Assembly: GCF_007747445.1 (NCBI RefSeq)
Contig: NZ_CP036425.1
Location: 124,001 to 188,000, forward strand
DNA length: 64,000 nucleotides
Origin: Poriferisphaera corsica
Lineage (GTDB): Bacteria > Planctomycetota > Phycisphaerae > Phycisphaerales > Phycisphaeraceae
Reading direction: 5' to 3'
In this document: in pieces, positions 1 through 9,097 of the stretch
Numbering within the stretch: position 1 is the stretch's first letter
How the letters are laid out: each line of letters starts with the position of its first letter
Position numbers and translations under genes: made by a program
Notes under the pieces: model-generated
Database searches by the model: none
What the model saw: only the letters and a program-made list of their open reading frames with translations
Told to the model about the DNA's origin: nothing

Positions 1-1
1 T

Positions 2-238
2 TGGGATCTTGAGTCTGGTGACATAATCATGCTCTACACCGATGGCCTGCTCGATGCCTTCAACACCGATGGCGAAAAGTTTGGACGTCAGCGTGCGATG
101 AACGCATTGCTTACAGCTTCAAGAGAAAAGCAGAACGCTTCAGAAATGCTGAACCACGTCCTCTGGGAGATGCGCCAGTTTACAGGGATTCACCGCGCAA
201 CAGACGACACTACAGTCGTCGTTGTCCGTGTGAAATAA
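2..238 (+). CDS. SpoIIE-type PP2C serine phosphatase, C-terminal fragment
   Basis: This is the 3' end of a gene that begins before the window; the frame is open from base 2 and reads LESGDIIMLYTDGLLDAFN. The GDxxxxYTDGxxxA pattern followed by a late ATDDTTVVVVRVK segment is the typical end of the SpoIIE/RsbU family of PPM phosphatases, whose aspartates bind Mn or Mg. Such enzymes dephosphorylate anti-sigma-factor antagonists or act as response-regulator outputs. The N-terminal sensory part is not visible, so the signal and target are unknown. The gene converges with the DUF4434 gene and shares a terminator hairpin with it. Confidence 0.8.
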   Translation, partial: WDLESGDIIMLYTDGLLDAFNTDGEKFGRQRAMNALLTASREKQNASEMLNHVLWEMRQFTGIHRATDDTTVVVVRVK

Positions 239-262
239 GACCTTCACATAATCCATTGAATT

Positions 263-295
263 AAAAAAAGCCGTGATGTCGCATCACGGCTTTTT
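263..295. terminator. Bidirectional intrinsic terminator
   Basis: A stem of AAAAAGCCGTGATG with its complement around a 3-base loop is flanked by an A-run on the left and a T-run on the right. It sits between two convergent genes and can serve both. Confidence 0.85.
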
Positions 296-315
296 CTAAG
301 TTTATATTTAATCAA

Positions 316-1440
316 TTATTTTATTGCTTCGCAGCAATCTTTCGAGTTGACCGGATCAGCCTTAGCGACTGCAAGGTTCCACTCTTTAAACTCGTTATAA
401 ATATCTTCACCCGCATAACGTTTTGACAGGAAGTTACCAAACTCCCAAGTAATCGTTCGCGTGACATATTCTTCACCCAGCTCATACTGCTTGTCGTAGC
501 GGGATTTCGGTGCCGAGTAGAAACGTAAATCATTACTCACCAAGGTCGTGATGTCTTCTTGCGTTGTGTAAGTGTGATCATCGAACGACGGGTTCTTGAT
601 AAATGTTTCAACGTTATTCCAGAACACCATGTCATGCTTGTCCATGACTTCTTTGAAGCCCGGATAGTAATCGACCACATGCTCAGGCCGCAGGTTACGC
701 GTGCAGCCCACACCGTCTTGCATGGCCACCACATCAAACATACGTTCAGTCAGGAATGAGTCCCACCAACTCGCTAATTCCGCAGGCGGGAAACGTAAGC
801 TAAAGAATGGCGAAGTCAATACCGGCAGATCCGGAGCAATCGCTTTCAAATTCTTATACGTATTCGTACAGAAGTGCTTCAGCGAATCTTCGCGGCTTGT
901 GTTTCGGCAATTGTCCTGGTCCGGCTCATATGAAACATAAAAACCAGCAATCGGAGCCACATCACCATATTGTTCATACAGCTCGTTGAACAGCACCTTT
1001 GAGATGTTTGTATCACGCTTGCACAAACGATCAAAATTCTTGTCATCAACATTCCAGAACTGATTGTTAATCTGGCCCGAAAGATAAATCGGCATCTTCG
1101 TGTCGCGACAAGCTTCCATCAACGGCGTCAACGTGTCACGTTCATGCCATGTCTCAAAATGATCTGAGAAATGGTACGTACAGCCGTAAATCATCGTACG
1201 TGCCGGAATCACAGTTGTGATGCCTGCTGCCTGCATATCCGTCAACTCTTCACACCACTGATCATAATTCAGATCAAGCAGATACTTGTCCAAATGCGTA
1301 CGTCGGGACAAGTCAATGAAGGTTGCCGAAATCTTGCCCCGCTTCGACGGTTCTGGGACATTTCTGAAACTCATGAGCGCTGAATCCTGTAATGAGGGTA
1401 CACATAAACACACCGGGTGCCGGCCTGCATCATACTTCAC
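316..1440 (-). CDS. DUF4434 domain protein (glycosidase-like TIM barrel)
   Basis: The roughly 350-residue core begins KISATFIDL and continues with a WCEELTDMQAAGITTVI segment and acidic/aromatic strands (GFYVSYEPD, FDVVAMQDGVG) typical of DUF4434, a family predicted to adopt a glycoside-hydrolase-like TIM barrel. No signal peptide is evident. The position next to an AGE epimerase and a GH31 glucosidase on the same strand supports a role in carbohydrate processing, but the substrate is unknown. The longest frame starts with GTG at 1440 behind GAGAGG. An internal ATG at 1374 (MSFRNVPEP) with AGGA upstream is an equally good start and would remove 22 residues. Confidence 0.7.
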   Translation of the reverse strand: MKYDAGRHPVCLCVPSLQDSALMSFRNVPEPSKRGKISATFIDLSRRTHLDKYLLDLNYDQWCEELTDMQAAGITTVIPARTMIYGCTYHFSDHFETWHERDTLTPLMEACRDTKMPIYLSGQINNQFWNVDDKNFDRLCKRDTNISKVLFNELYEQYGDVAPIAGFYVSYEPDQDNCRNTSREDSLKHFCTNTYKNLKAIAPDLPVLTSPFFSLRFPPAELASWWDSFLTERMFDVVAMQDGVGCTRNLRPEHVVDYYPGFKEVMDKHDMVFWNNVETFIKNPSFDDHTYTTQEDITTLVSNDLRFYSAPKSRYDKQYELGEEYVTRTITWEFGNFLSKRYAGEDIYNEFKEWNLAVAKADPVNSKDCCEAIK

Positions 1441-1774
1441 AAAACCCTCTCAGTCTAGAATGATAGTGTAAGAGTGGAAGAGATCATGAAAAAGTGTGGC
1501 GATTATAACAGTTATTTCGTGACTATCATTAAGTAATCGTATGAACGAAAGAGATATTAAAATTTTAAATATTTATAAAATATAGATTTATAATCATGAA
1601 ACAGTGTGGTATTTCAAGCTGTGTTTTGCGGCGTAACGAGTTAAACTGTGTCAAAATCGACTCACTTGTCTACTTAATATTTCCTCTGTCAAACTCAGAA
1701 TGACAAGTTTCATCGTTAAAATGTAACGGTGAGTATAAGACCTCCTCCTAGTTCGCAATAACCTCATCTCAGTT
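1441..1774. other. Intergenic, AT-rich, no gene seen
   Basis: About 330 bases without a supportable ORF. It must hold the promoter of the DUF4434 gene, but no single -35/-10 pair stands out. Confidence 0.5.
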
Positions 1775-2233
1775 TTACTGAGACACATCGACAAACTTAG
1801 GCAACCGCTTTGGGGTGTCCTTACGCATGAAGTACGACGACATCTCCAGCCGCTTCATTCCCTTCGGCAACGGCACATAATCCCTGTTCATCACATAATT
1901 AAACTCATCATCCAGCTTTTCCATGACGCCCTTGCCATATTTCCCTTCTAATGCTGCGATCACCACATCGTTGTAACCGTAAATCGACTTGTCAGGGTCC
2001 TTTGGCAGCTTCCCTCTATAAATATGTACTCTCACCCCAACCTTATCCCATAAAAATCGACTATAAACGCGAGGCGGATACGCGATCCCAGATGAACGGA
2101 GTTCCCACTTCCCCTTTGACAGATCTTTATGCGCTTGCATCGGCCCGCCTCGATGTGGCCCTACGCATCCACCAGCTACTAGCACAAACAAAATAGCCAA
2201 CAACAACACGGCTGTGCTCGTTACTCGATTCAT
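1775..2233 (-). CDS. Hypothetical small lipoprotein
   Basis: A 152-residue protein starting with a charged MNR, a hydrophobic stretch (VLLLAILFVLV) and a cysteine at about residue 23 in the context VAGGC, compatible with a non-canonical lipobox. The mature part is rich in Tyr, Lys and Pro and has no domain I recognise. The ATG has GAGAA about 7 bases upstream. It lies between two carbohydrate genes on the same strand, but gaps of more than 200 bases argue against one tight operon. Confidence 0.6.
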   Translation of the reverse strand: MNRVTSTAVLLLAILFVLVAGGCVGPHRGGPMQAHKDLSKGKWELRSSGIAYPPRVYSRFLWDKVGVRVHIYRGKLPKDPDKSIYGYNDVVIAALEGKYGKGVMEKLDDEFNYVMNRDYVPLPKGMKRLEMSSYFMRKDTPKRLPKFVDVSQ

Positions 2234-2395
2234 CTTGATGTTCTCGTCTTTTCACTTCAGGAAGGTATGATCCGCAGCCGCGTTCACTGCATAATCGCGA
2301 CCATCATCAATTTCGTCATAAACGGGCCCCCAATCCACCCCACCCCATCAAGCACTTTCCCCTTGTTATCACGACCGTACTCATCAGGTATTAAA

Positions 2396-2421
2396 AAAGC
2401 TCGGCACATTTACCGAGCTTT
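2396..2421 (-). terminator. Intrinsic terminator after the AGE epimerase gene
   Basis: The stem AAAGCTCGG/CCGAGCTTT with an 8-base loop reads on the minus strand into a U-run (the plus strand has A-run 2393-2398). It begins about 24 bases past the epimerase stop. Confidence 0.85.
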
Positions 2422-2444
2422 CGTATTTAGATTTATTGTTGGCC

Positions 2445-3650
2445 TCAATCTTTAAACTTCACCTTGTCAAACTTCCCGGCCAGCATATCCTCACAAAGCT
2501 TCCAACACATCAGTTGCATCCGCGGTAAGTGGAACGGGCCCTTAAAGATATTTCCCTTCGATGGTTGCGATATCTGTCCATCTCTTCTTAAATAGCCAAA
2601 CCAGTCGCCGTGCTCTGCATCCGGGAAGAATTTATATGCCCAGTCATGCACTTGCTGATGCATCTCCGCATACTTCTTTTCACCCGTCATCGCATAGGCA
2701 TACAGCGTTGCAATGATTGCTTCATTGTGGGGCCACCAGAACTTCATATCCTGCCAGTATTCTTGCACAGGCTTACCATTTAGCCCGACAAAATACATCA
2801 GCCCGCCAAATTCCTTGTCAATACCGCGTGCCCACATCCAATTGAGAATATTCAACCCCAAATCAATGAGTCGTTTGTCATTGTTGCGGTAGCGTGCTTC
2901 ATGCAGAATAAACCATGACGCCTCGATCGCATGACCAGGATTCAGTGTTTGTCCGTCAATATGTTCAATAATCTCACCCTCTGGCGAGACCTGTTCCATA
3001 CAAACTTCCAACTCAGGCTTCACAAAATCCTTCTCTATTTCATCAATGCAGCGCATGATGAGGTCGTCCCACTCATCCGTATCTAACGCCGCACGTAACT
3101 CTTGACACGTCGCCATCATAATCATTGGCGTGCCAATCCCCTTCGCCGGACGTACACCCGTAAATTTCGGCTCAACCAATCCCGGCGTGTTGTTGTATTT
3201 CAAGATCAGATCAATCAGATTGCGTGCGCGATCTGCATAAAAATCGTTGCCTGTTGCCCGAGCAAATGATGCTGAAGCGATCGCACCAAAAGTTTCTGTA
3301 AACGTATATCGGCGTTTACGGATTGGCTTGCCATCTTTCGTTAACTGAAAGAACATGCGCCCATCACTATCAAACATGTTCTCATCCATGAACCGCATGG
3401 ACAGCTTTGCCGCGTCCAAATACTCCGGTTTCTGCTCATGGAAGTTCCACATGTTCGCATACGTCCAGATCGCACGTCCCTGCTGCCAGCCACCCTTGTC
3501 CGTATCAAGCAGCGAACCATCACGATCCACGCACGTCATAAATCCGCCGTACTCGTGATCCAAACTGTGCTTCAGCCAGAACGGCAGCACATCATCTATC
3601 AAACCACCCTTATAGATACCCAGCAGCGACTCCAAACGACTTTTTTCCAT
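2445..3650 (-). CDS. AGE family epimerase/isomerase (N-acylglucosamine 2-epimerase-like)
   Basis: A 401-residue protein, the usual length of the acylglucosamine 2-epimerase (AGE) family, an (alpha/alpha)6 barrel. Visible family landmarks are the GGFMTCVDRDG segment after LKHSLDHEY, the GRAIWTYANM helix, LNPGHAIEASWF with the histidine expected to act in catalysis, and KFWWPHNEAI near the C-terminus. Members interconvert GlcNAc and ManNAc, epimerise cellobiose, or isomerise mannose; the subtype cannot be fixed from sequence alone. Start: ATG at 3650 behind GAAAG. The upstream GH31 gene on the same strand, separated by a terminator, suggests a sugar-use region. Confidence 0.85.
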   Translation of the reverse strand: MEKSRLESLLGIYKGGLIDDVLPFWLKHSLDHEYGGFMTCVDRDGSLLDTDKGGWQQGRAIWTYANMWNFHEQKPEYLDAAKLSMRFMDENMFDSDGRMFFQLTKDGKPIRKRRYTFTETFGAIASASFARATGNDFYADRARNLIDLILKYNNTPGLVEPKFTGVRPAKGIGTPMIMMATCQELRAALDTDEWDDLIMRCIDEIEKDFVKPELEVCMEQVSPEGEIIEHIDGQTLNPGHAIEASWFILHEARYRNNDKRLIDLGLNILNWMWARGIDKEFGGLMYFVGLNGKPVQEYWQDMKFWWPHNEAIIATLYAYAMTGEKKYAEMHQQVHDWAYKFFPDAEHGDWFGYLRRDGQISQPSKGNIFKGPFHLPRMQLMCWKLCEDMLAGKFDKVKFKD

Positions 3651-3781
3651 CTTTCAATCCGATCATAAAACGACATCCAGCAATTATAGATAATTGCCCA
3701 TTCTTCTTGAACACGACAGACCCACTGCTTGTCCCTTTAGCATAGCACAACCATCCCCCCCCTTCTAACCAGCCGCTTCAT

Positions 3782-3809
3782 AAAAAAAGCCGAGCATAAT
3801 GCTCGGCTT
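3782..3809 (-). terminator. Intrinsic terminator after the GH31 gene
   Basis: The stem AAGCCGAGCA/TGCTCGGCTT has a 3-base loop. The A-run 3782-3788 gives a U-tract when read on the minus strand, and it lies 27 bases past the GH31 stop. Confidence 0.9.
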
Positions 3810-3835
3810 CTTAATTTCAATCAAATTGCGATCGA

Positions 3836-6199
3836 TTAAGCTTTAACCGCCTTCGTCTTGCGAACCTTCAATGTCGAACCACAGAACAACATCTCTGCAG
3901 CTTTCAACTCAAGCTCCACACCGTTGAAGACCACGGATTTCGCACCAGGTGCATGCAAAACAGGGCGAATTTTCAAGCCGCCACCCGACAGATCACGGTC
4001 GACAACATCAATCTTCACGACACCACGAAGTTGGCGAACCTTCAACGTGACACGCGTACGCTCGCCTTCCTGATAAGCAAACGTTTGACCATCATCGTAG
4101 CGATACACGTACTCAGCAGCTTTCGTATTGTCCTTGCTCAAGAAGATATGCAGCTCGATATCATCAAGCGTATTCTCATGGGTCTTACGCTCGCCAACCT
4201 GCATCGGGACAATCGCTCCGTCGCGAATATACATCGGCGTCGTTTCATCTTCCTTCTTCGCCATGACTTTCTTGCCACCATCAACCCATTGACGCTTCAT
4301 CACGTCAAGCCACTTGCCCTTAGGCAACGCAACTTCTCGTTTCGCTTCATCTTCTTCCATGCACGGAGCCTGCATCAACGAATCACCAATCATGAACTGA
4401 TCATCAATCTTATCCAGCGGCACACGGTTCGTGTGCTTAAAGTGATACATCAGCGGACGCAAGATCGGATCACCATCTTTCTCCTGGTCCATAAACAGAT
4501 TGTAAAGATATGGCAGCATCTTATAACGCAGTTGAATATAGTGCTTAAGCACCTTGCGGATCTTCGGCCCAAACGCCCATGGCTCTTGGTCTAATGTACC
4601 AATAGATGAGTGGTTACGCAGGAATGGGAACATGAAACATGTCTTATACCAATCAATCGCTAACTCAGGGTTAGAGTCAAACCCAAAGCCCGGAACATCC
4701 GGCCCGTTAAACGGAATACCCGACAATGACAAGTTTAGCGTACATGGAATCGAACACTTCAGATAATGTCTATTCGACGCATTGTCACCCGTCCAGATCG
4801 CAGCATAACGTGAACTTGAGATAAACCCACTACGACTCAGCAAGAACGGACGCAATTCAGGATTCGCCATCAGGAACCCGTCACGTGACGCCTGCTGCAT
4901 ACCCATCGCGTACTGCGAGTGATACGTCGTGTGCTTATCTTTACCATCATTAAACAGCATGTAATGGCATTCAGACGAACCTGTTGATGGGTCGTTCATA
5001 TCCAACCATGCGCCGATGATACCTGTATCGCTGACAAACTTGCTGACCCAAGCCGCCCACCATGAACGCGCCTTCTCCATCGAAAAGTCTGGGAACACCG
5101 TTGCGCCCGGCCAAACAAATCCAATGAAATCACCACCCTCAGGGTTCTTACAATAAACACCCTTTTTCAGACCGTCCTTATAAACTTCGTAGTTCTCATC
5201 CACCTTCACACCCGGATCAATGATCGGCACGACTGGATGGCCCTTCTTCTGAATCTTGCCAATCTCTTTGCCCGGATTTTTGAACAGCTTGTTGTCGAAC
5301 GTGAATACGCGGAAGCCGTCCATATAGTCAATGTCGATCCAAAGACCATCGTTCGGAATCTTATACTGCGTGAATTTCTTTTCGAGGTTGTCCAAATCCT
5401 TATACGACTTATAACCCCAGCGGCATTGCTGATGGCCAAACGCCCATACCGGTGGCAATGGCGTTGTGCCTACGAGTTTCTGCAACTTGCGCGTAAGATC
5501 CGCTAAGCTTTCGCCCTGAATAAAGTAAACCTCAGGTAGCCCATCAGCAGATCCAATGCAGAATCGTGTACCCAAAATATCATCCGCATCGTTCTGATTT
5601 GCAATGATCACATTCGGGTTCATATGCATGAACACCGCATCAGGGTTGTTCACCAAAATGCCAACATAATTCTCACCGTTCTTCACGATCAGGTAAGGCA
5701 CAGATACGTAATACGGATCGGGACGACCTTCTGCCAAAGATTCAAACGGGAAGTCCGCCCAAGCATCCGTATTCCAAAATTTCGTTGAGCGCCCCGTGTG
5801 CTCAAAACCAAACATCTTTTCACCCAGCCCATAAAACCGCAGATCTTTTTCATAGTCGAACTGCATAATCCATGCATTACCCGACACACCAAAGAACCGC
5901 CCTTCACGTGAGCCAAGCACCGTCTCGCCGTCTTCATTACTGATCTGCAAACCTTTACGCTTGCTCAAACTCGCACGACCAAGCTTCTCTGCCCCTTCAG
6001 GCTCACTCAGTTCCGCTTGCGAATACTGCTTCGGCCACACCTTATTCTTCACGACCAGCTGATAAACATCATCACCACAATCTTTGAAAGCAAACTTGAA
6101 TGAACGTTCCGAAATCGACATCGAGCCATTTTCAACGTCCAGCCCCGTCGGCTTCACAAACGAAAAATTCTCTGGCTGTGGGTACTTATTGAAATACAT
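3836..6199 (-). CDS. Glycoside hydrolase family 31 alpha-glucosidase/alpha-xylosidase
   Basis: A 787-residue GH31 enzyme. An N-terminal beta domain is followed by the catalytic barrel with PVWAFGHQQCRWGYKS (about residue 250), DGLWIDIDYMDGFRVFTFD, the nucleophile motif WLDMNDPS (Asp near residue 398) and the acid/base motif WTGDNAS (near residue 470), then C-terminal beta domains. The common family motif is WxDMNE; here the last position is Asp. No signal peptide is seen, so it is probably intracellular and hydrolyses alpha-linked glucosides or xylosides from the non-reducing end. The ATG at 6199 has GGAG 9 bases upstream. Confidence 0.9.
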   Translation of the reverse strand: MYFNKYPQPENFSFVKPTGLDVENGSMSISERSFKFAFKDCGDDVYQLVVKNKVWPKQYSQAELSEPEGAEKLGRASLSKRKGLQISNEDGETVLGSREGRFFGVSGNAWIMQFDYEKDLRFYGLGEKMFGFEHTGRSTKFWNTDAWADFPFESLAEGRPDPYYVSVPYLIVKNGENYVGILVNNPDAVFMHMNPNVIIANQNDADDILGTRFCIGSADGLPEVYFIQGESLADLTRKLQKLVGTTPLPPVWAFGHQQCRWGYKSYKDLDNLEKKFTQYKIPNDGLWIDIDYMDGFRVFTFDNKLFKNPGKEIGKIQKKGHPVVPIIDPGVKVDENYEVYKDGLKKGVYCKNPEGGDFIGFVWPGATVFPDFSMEKARSWWAAWVSKFVSDTGIIGAWLDMNDPSTGSSECHYMLFNDGKDKHTTYHSQYAMGMQQASRDGFLMANPELRPFLLSRSGFISSSRYAAIWTGDNASNRHYLKCSIPCTLNLSLSGIPFNGPDVPGFGFDSNPELAIDWYKTCFMFPFLRNHSSIGTLDQEPWAFGPKIRKVLKHYIQLRYKMLPYLYNLFMDQEKDGDPILRPLMYHFKHTNRVPLDKIDDQFMIGDSLMQAPCMEEDEAKREVALPKGKWLDVMKRQWVDGGKKVMAKKEDETTPMYIRDGAIVPMQVGERKTHENTLDDIELHIFLSKDNTKAAEYVYRYDDGQTFAYQEGERTRVTLKVRQLRGVVKIDVVDRDLSGGGLKIRPVLHAPGAKSVVFNGVELELKAAEMLFCGSTLKVRKTKAVKA

Positions 6200-6678
6200 C
6201 TAAACAAACTCCGATCTGCATGGGGACCGTATACAACCAAACCGACAAGCCTCGTCAATCCTTCTCACGACACTTGCTCAGCCCAGTTCACGCAATCCAT
6301 ATGAAATTGATCAACCGACAAATAAACCCAGCCATCTATCACAGCCTAAATCCATCTGTCACGATCGTCTTGGATCGTTAAAGCAAATTGCGCATTTACC
6401 TGGTGTATCTGAAAAGAGTAAAAATTCAGCAGCAGACCAGTACGATGACCGCTATTTACGAGACGGCTCACTGGTCAATGCTCCAAGTGTTTGGCAAAAC
6501 GCTCTAAACCCATCATCCTCAAGACGATCCACCCTTGCTCATCTCCCGGCCTAAATACCCGATTTAGTGCAACTAAAACGTTGTAGCAGCCCTGGTATGA
6601 GCCCCCAGATTGTAAACGCATTGAGCATTTGAGCCAAACCAATAACCTCTATTCTGATAAACTTTCTTTCTTCCCCAC
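6200..6678. other. Intergenic between divergent genes, contains repeat copy 1
   Basis: A gap of about 480 bases between the start of the GH31 gene (minus) and ddl (plus). It holds a diverged copy of the MITE-like repeat at 6378-6507 and presumably both promoters. No ORF is supportable. Confidence 0.6.
6378..6507 (+). repeat. MITE-like repeat, copy 1 (diverged)
   Basis: 130 bp bounded by TTAAAGCAAATTGC and GCAAAACGCTCTAA, which are imperfect terminal inverted repeats. The inner right half (TTTACGAGACGG...CTGGTCAATG) aligns with the right half of the copy at 60802. This is the most diverged of the four copies. Confidence 0.75.
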
Positions 6679-7812
6679 ATGACATTCACCCCATGCCCTA
6701 TGACCACTAGAGCAATCCAATCTCAGCATTCTTGTACATTTCCCTCACGCGCCGATAATACTTCTGTGACAACCCCTGCTCCCAATCAAAATAGTCTCAA
6801 AATCATCGTCCTCGCAGGCGGCCCCGACGCCGAACGCGAAGTCTCTCTCCAATCCGGCTCTCAGGTCGCTGCCGCCCTCCAAACCGCCGGCCACCACGTC
6901 ACTACCCTCGACATCTCACCCGACAACCTCACCGCCATCGACATCTTCCATCAACAGCAAGCCGACCTCATCTTCCCCGTCCTCCACGGCAAGTTCGGCG
7001 AAGGCGGACAGCTCCAGCAAATCCTCGAATCACACAACCTCCCCTTCGTCGGCTCGCACTCCCTCGCATCACGCATCTGCATCGACAAGCAGCAAACCAA
7101 ACTCATCCTCCAGCAGCACAACCTCCCCACCCCCGCATTCGAAGTCCTCACCCCAGACCAATCCCCCACCATCCCCGCACCCGTTGTCGTCAAACCCGTC
7201 GACGAAGGCTCCTCCATCGACCTGCTCATCTGCAAAACCCAAACCCAACTCACCGACGCACTCGCCCAGCTCCACACCAAGCACCACCGCCTCATGGTCG
7301 AGCAATTCATCCCCGGCCGCGAACTCACCGTCGGCATCATCCCATCCCCCCCCTGTTCGTCGGATGTATATTGCAATTCCGCCCTTGAATCGGCGCGTAA
7401 AAACAACACAAAAGAGCAGGGTGGTTACCTTCCTCTGCCCATCCTCGAAATCATCCCCGCCACCGACTTCTACGATTACCAAGCTAAGTACATCCGCGAC
7501 GACACCACATACACCTTCGACGTTGGCCTCACACCCGAGCAAACAACCCATATCCAATCACTCGCCCTCCGTGCGCATCACGAACTCGGCGCTCGCCATC
7601 TTTCGCGCGTCGACTTCATCCTCGCTGATGACGGCACCCCCCATATCCTCGAAATCAACACCATGCCCGGCTTCACCTCTCACTCACTCCTACCCATGGC
7701 CGCCAACCATATCGGCCTCTCGCTCCCACATCTCACCTCCCTCATCGCTCACACCACACTTCAAACCCATCACACCATCGACACGTCTTCAGAATACGTC
7801 GATAAAAACTAA
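6679..7812 (+). CDS. ddl: D-alanine--D-alanine ligase (ATP-grasp) with an in-frame insertion
   Basis: Joins two D-alanines for peptidoglycan synthesis in the cytoplasm. The family core runs from IIVLAGGPDAEREVSLQSG (about residue 43), through FPVLHGKFGEGG, VVVKPVDEGSSID, GRELTVGI (about 214) and FYDYQAKY, to the metal-binding EINTMPGFTSHSLLP (about 325). Two oddities: about 30 residues rich in Ser, Asn and Cys (about 222-251) interrupt the region where GRELTVGI normally runs almost directly into LPxxEI, and the last 11 residues plus stop are encoded by a short repeat (7777-7843). Start uncertain: the roughly 40 residues before the core are poorly conserved-looking and no good ribosome-binding site is seen; ATG at 6700 or GTG at 6766 are alternatives. 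Confidence 0.88.
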   Translation: MTFTPCPMTTRAIQSQHSCTFPSRADNTSVTTPAPNQNSLKIIVLAGGPDAEREVSLQSGSQVAAALQTAGHHVTTLDISPDNLTAIDIFHQQQADLIFPVLHGKFGEGGQLQQILESHNLPFVGSHSLASRICIDKQQTKLILQQHNLPTPAFEVLTPDQSPTIPAPVVVKPVDEGSSIDLLICKTQTQLTDALAQLHTKHHRLMVEQFIPGRELTVGIIPSPPCSSDVYCNSALESARKNNTKEQGGYLPLPILEIIPATDFYDYQAKYIRDDTTYTFDVGLTPEQTTHIQSLALRAHHELGARHLSRVDFILADDGTPHILEINTMPGFTSHSLLPMAANHIGLSLPHLTSLIAHTTLQTHHTIDTSSEYVDKN

Positions 7813-7843
7813 AAACATCGACACACTCTCACGGCATGTCGAT
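7777..7843. repeat. 67-bp double-palindrome element, copy 1
   Basis: Two 27-bp units, each with ATCGACA and TGTCGAT-type arms (first unit 7777-7803, arm ends ATCGACACGT/ACGTCGAT; second 7817-7843), separated by a 13-base A-rich spacer starting AAAAAC. The same arrangement with identical spacing recurs at 15806. The first unit lies inside the ddl reading frame and the second in the 35-base gap before the convergent aldolase gene. Confidence 0.8.
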
Positions 7844-7847
7844 CCCA

Positions 7848-8789
7848 TCAACCAATCCCCCATCTTTGAATCACCTGAGCAACGCGCTTGCTCTCGCCAT
7901 CATCGCCTATCAATCCTAATGGTGCGCCCATCCACTTTTCACATAACCCCAGCTCCGCCATGCCCGCTTTAACCGTACGCACTGCTTCGTTCACACCCCC
8001 ACCTTCCAAAAACAAATCGCGTGCAAAACCATCAAGCTTTTCCCACAACACCGCAGCCACATCATCATTCCCACGCAACACCGCTTCACAGTACCCACCA
8101 TAAACCCCCGGCCACAAATTCGCTCCACCACACACACCACCATCACCACCCATACACATCACTTCCTTCAGCAGCACATCCGGCCCAACCAATACCACTG
8201 CCTCTCCCTCATCGCGTAATCCAATCACTTCTTTCACATACCCCAGATCCCCCGACGAATCTTTCATCCCCACCACGCCCTCGTGTTTCATCAGCTCACC
8301 CATCAAACCCGCACTCAAGCGATGCCCCGTCACCGCAGGAAAGTGATACACCATCGTTGGCATGCCGCCTTTCTCAACCAGCCTCACCAAACTTTCCGCC
8401 ACAACCCCTTCACTCACCTTAAAATAAAACGGCCCACCACACAGCACACCATCCGCGCCACACGCACCACTCCACTCAATCAATTTCAGCGCATCCACTT
8501 CCGAACACGACATCACCCCAATCAACACTTCTCCCTCCCAATTGCTGCTCCCTTTGCACACCTCAACGCCCCGTTCCACAACTTCACGCTTCATGCCTTC
8601 GCTCAACGATGCCCCCTCGCCCGTTGAGCCCATCAATAAGATCCCATCCACGCCACCATCACCACTCCCCTCCATCACATAATCCAGTACATCACTCAAC
8701 CCCGCCACATCCAGCCCCCCGTCCTCATCCACAGGTGTTACCACCGGCGCAATCATGCCACTAAATCTTCGCCGTTTGTGCTGTCCCAT
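7848..8789 (-). CDS. DapA/NanA family aldolase (dihydrodipicolinate synthase-like)
   Basis: A class I (Schiff-base) TIM-barrel lyase of about 313 residues. Visible landmarks are the N-terminal GMIAPVVTPVDEDGGLD, the substrate-carboxylate motif GSTGEG (about residue 53), the Tyr-containing MVYHFPAVTG (about 146), and the Schiff-base Lys in GMKDSSGD (about 173). Family members make dihydrodipicolinate or cleave N-acetylneuraminate and other 2-oxo acids. The Asp-Ser-Ser after the Lys and the lack of lysine-pathway neighbours leave the reaction open. The nearby SSS transporter would fit a catabolic lyase. Start chosen at ATG 8789 (MGQHKRRRF), with AAGGGTG 4 bases upstream; an upstream TTG/ATG frame extends 8 residues. 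Confidence 0.82.
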   Translation of the reverse strand: MGQHKRRRFSGMIAPVVTPVDEDGGLDVAGLSDVLDYVMEGSGDGGVDGILLMGSTGEGASLSEGMKREVVERGVEVCKGSSNWEGEVLIGVMSCSEVDALKLIEWSGACGADGVLCGGPFYFKVSEGVVAESLVRLVEKGGMPTMVYHFPAVTGHRLSAGLMGELMKHEGVVGMKDSSGDLGYVKEVIGLRDEGEAVVLVGPDVLLKEVMCMGGDGGVCGGANLWPGVYGGYCEAVLRGNDDVAAVLWEKLDGFARDLFLEGGGVNEAVRTVKAGMAELGLCEKWMGAPLGLIGDDGESKRVAQVIQRWGIG

Positions 8790-8993
8790 AATCACCCTTT
8801 CAAGCAAGTACACCCACCAACATTCCTATCGCCCATCCCACCACAGCACCCACAATTACCACACAATATTATTAGCCGCCGATCCATGATCCACGAAAGT
8901 CTTTCCCCTCCCCCATCAAAGTCAGCCATCCAATCACCACCCTCACGCACTTCCGATCCTTCGCATTTCTAGCAAAGCACGAACCACTAGCAC

Positions 8994-9031
8994 TAAAAAA
9001 AAGAAACGCGTCCCTGATCGGTAACGCGTTT
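8994..9031 (-). terminator. Intrinsic terminator, probably for the FtsQ-like gene
   Basis: The stem AAACGCGT/ACGCGTTT is followed on the minus strand by a U-run (plus-strand A-run 8995-9002). It lies about 190 bases beyond the stop of the FtsQ-like gene, with MITE-like copy 2 in between, as if the repeat had been inserted between the gene and its terminator. Confidence 0.7.
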
Positions 9032-9097
9032 CCCATCTTCTCGTTTGTACCAGCCATCTATTTGATGGTTAGTACAATCGGCATCTTTTATTATCGA

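Noticed and set aside
8021-8627. Plus-strand Pro/His/Ser-rich frames opposite the aldolase
   Set aside because: They are antisense shadows of a G-rich coding strand; the aldolase frame has clear catalytic motifs.
8872-9057. 61-residue minus-strand open frame
   Set aside because: It runs through the terminator hairpin at 8994-9031 and shows no family features.
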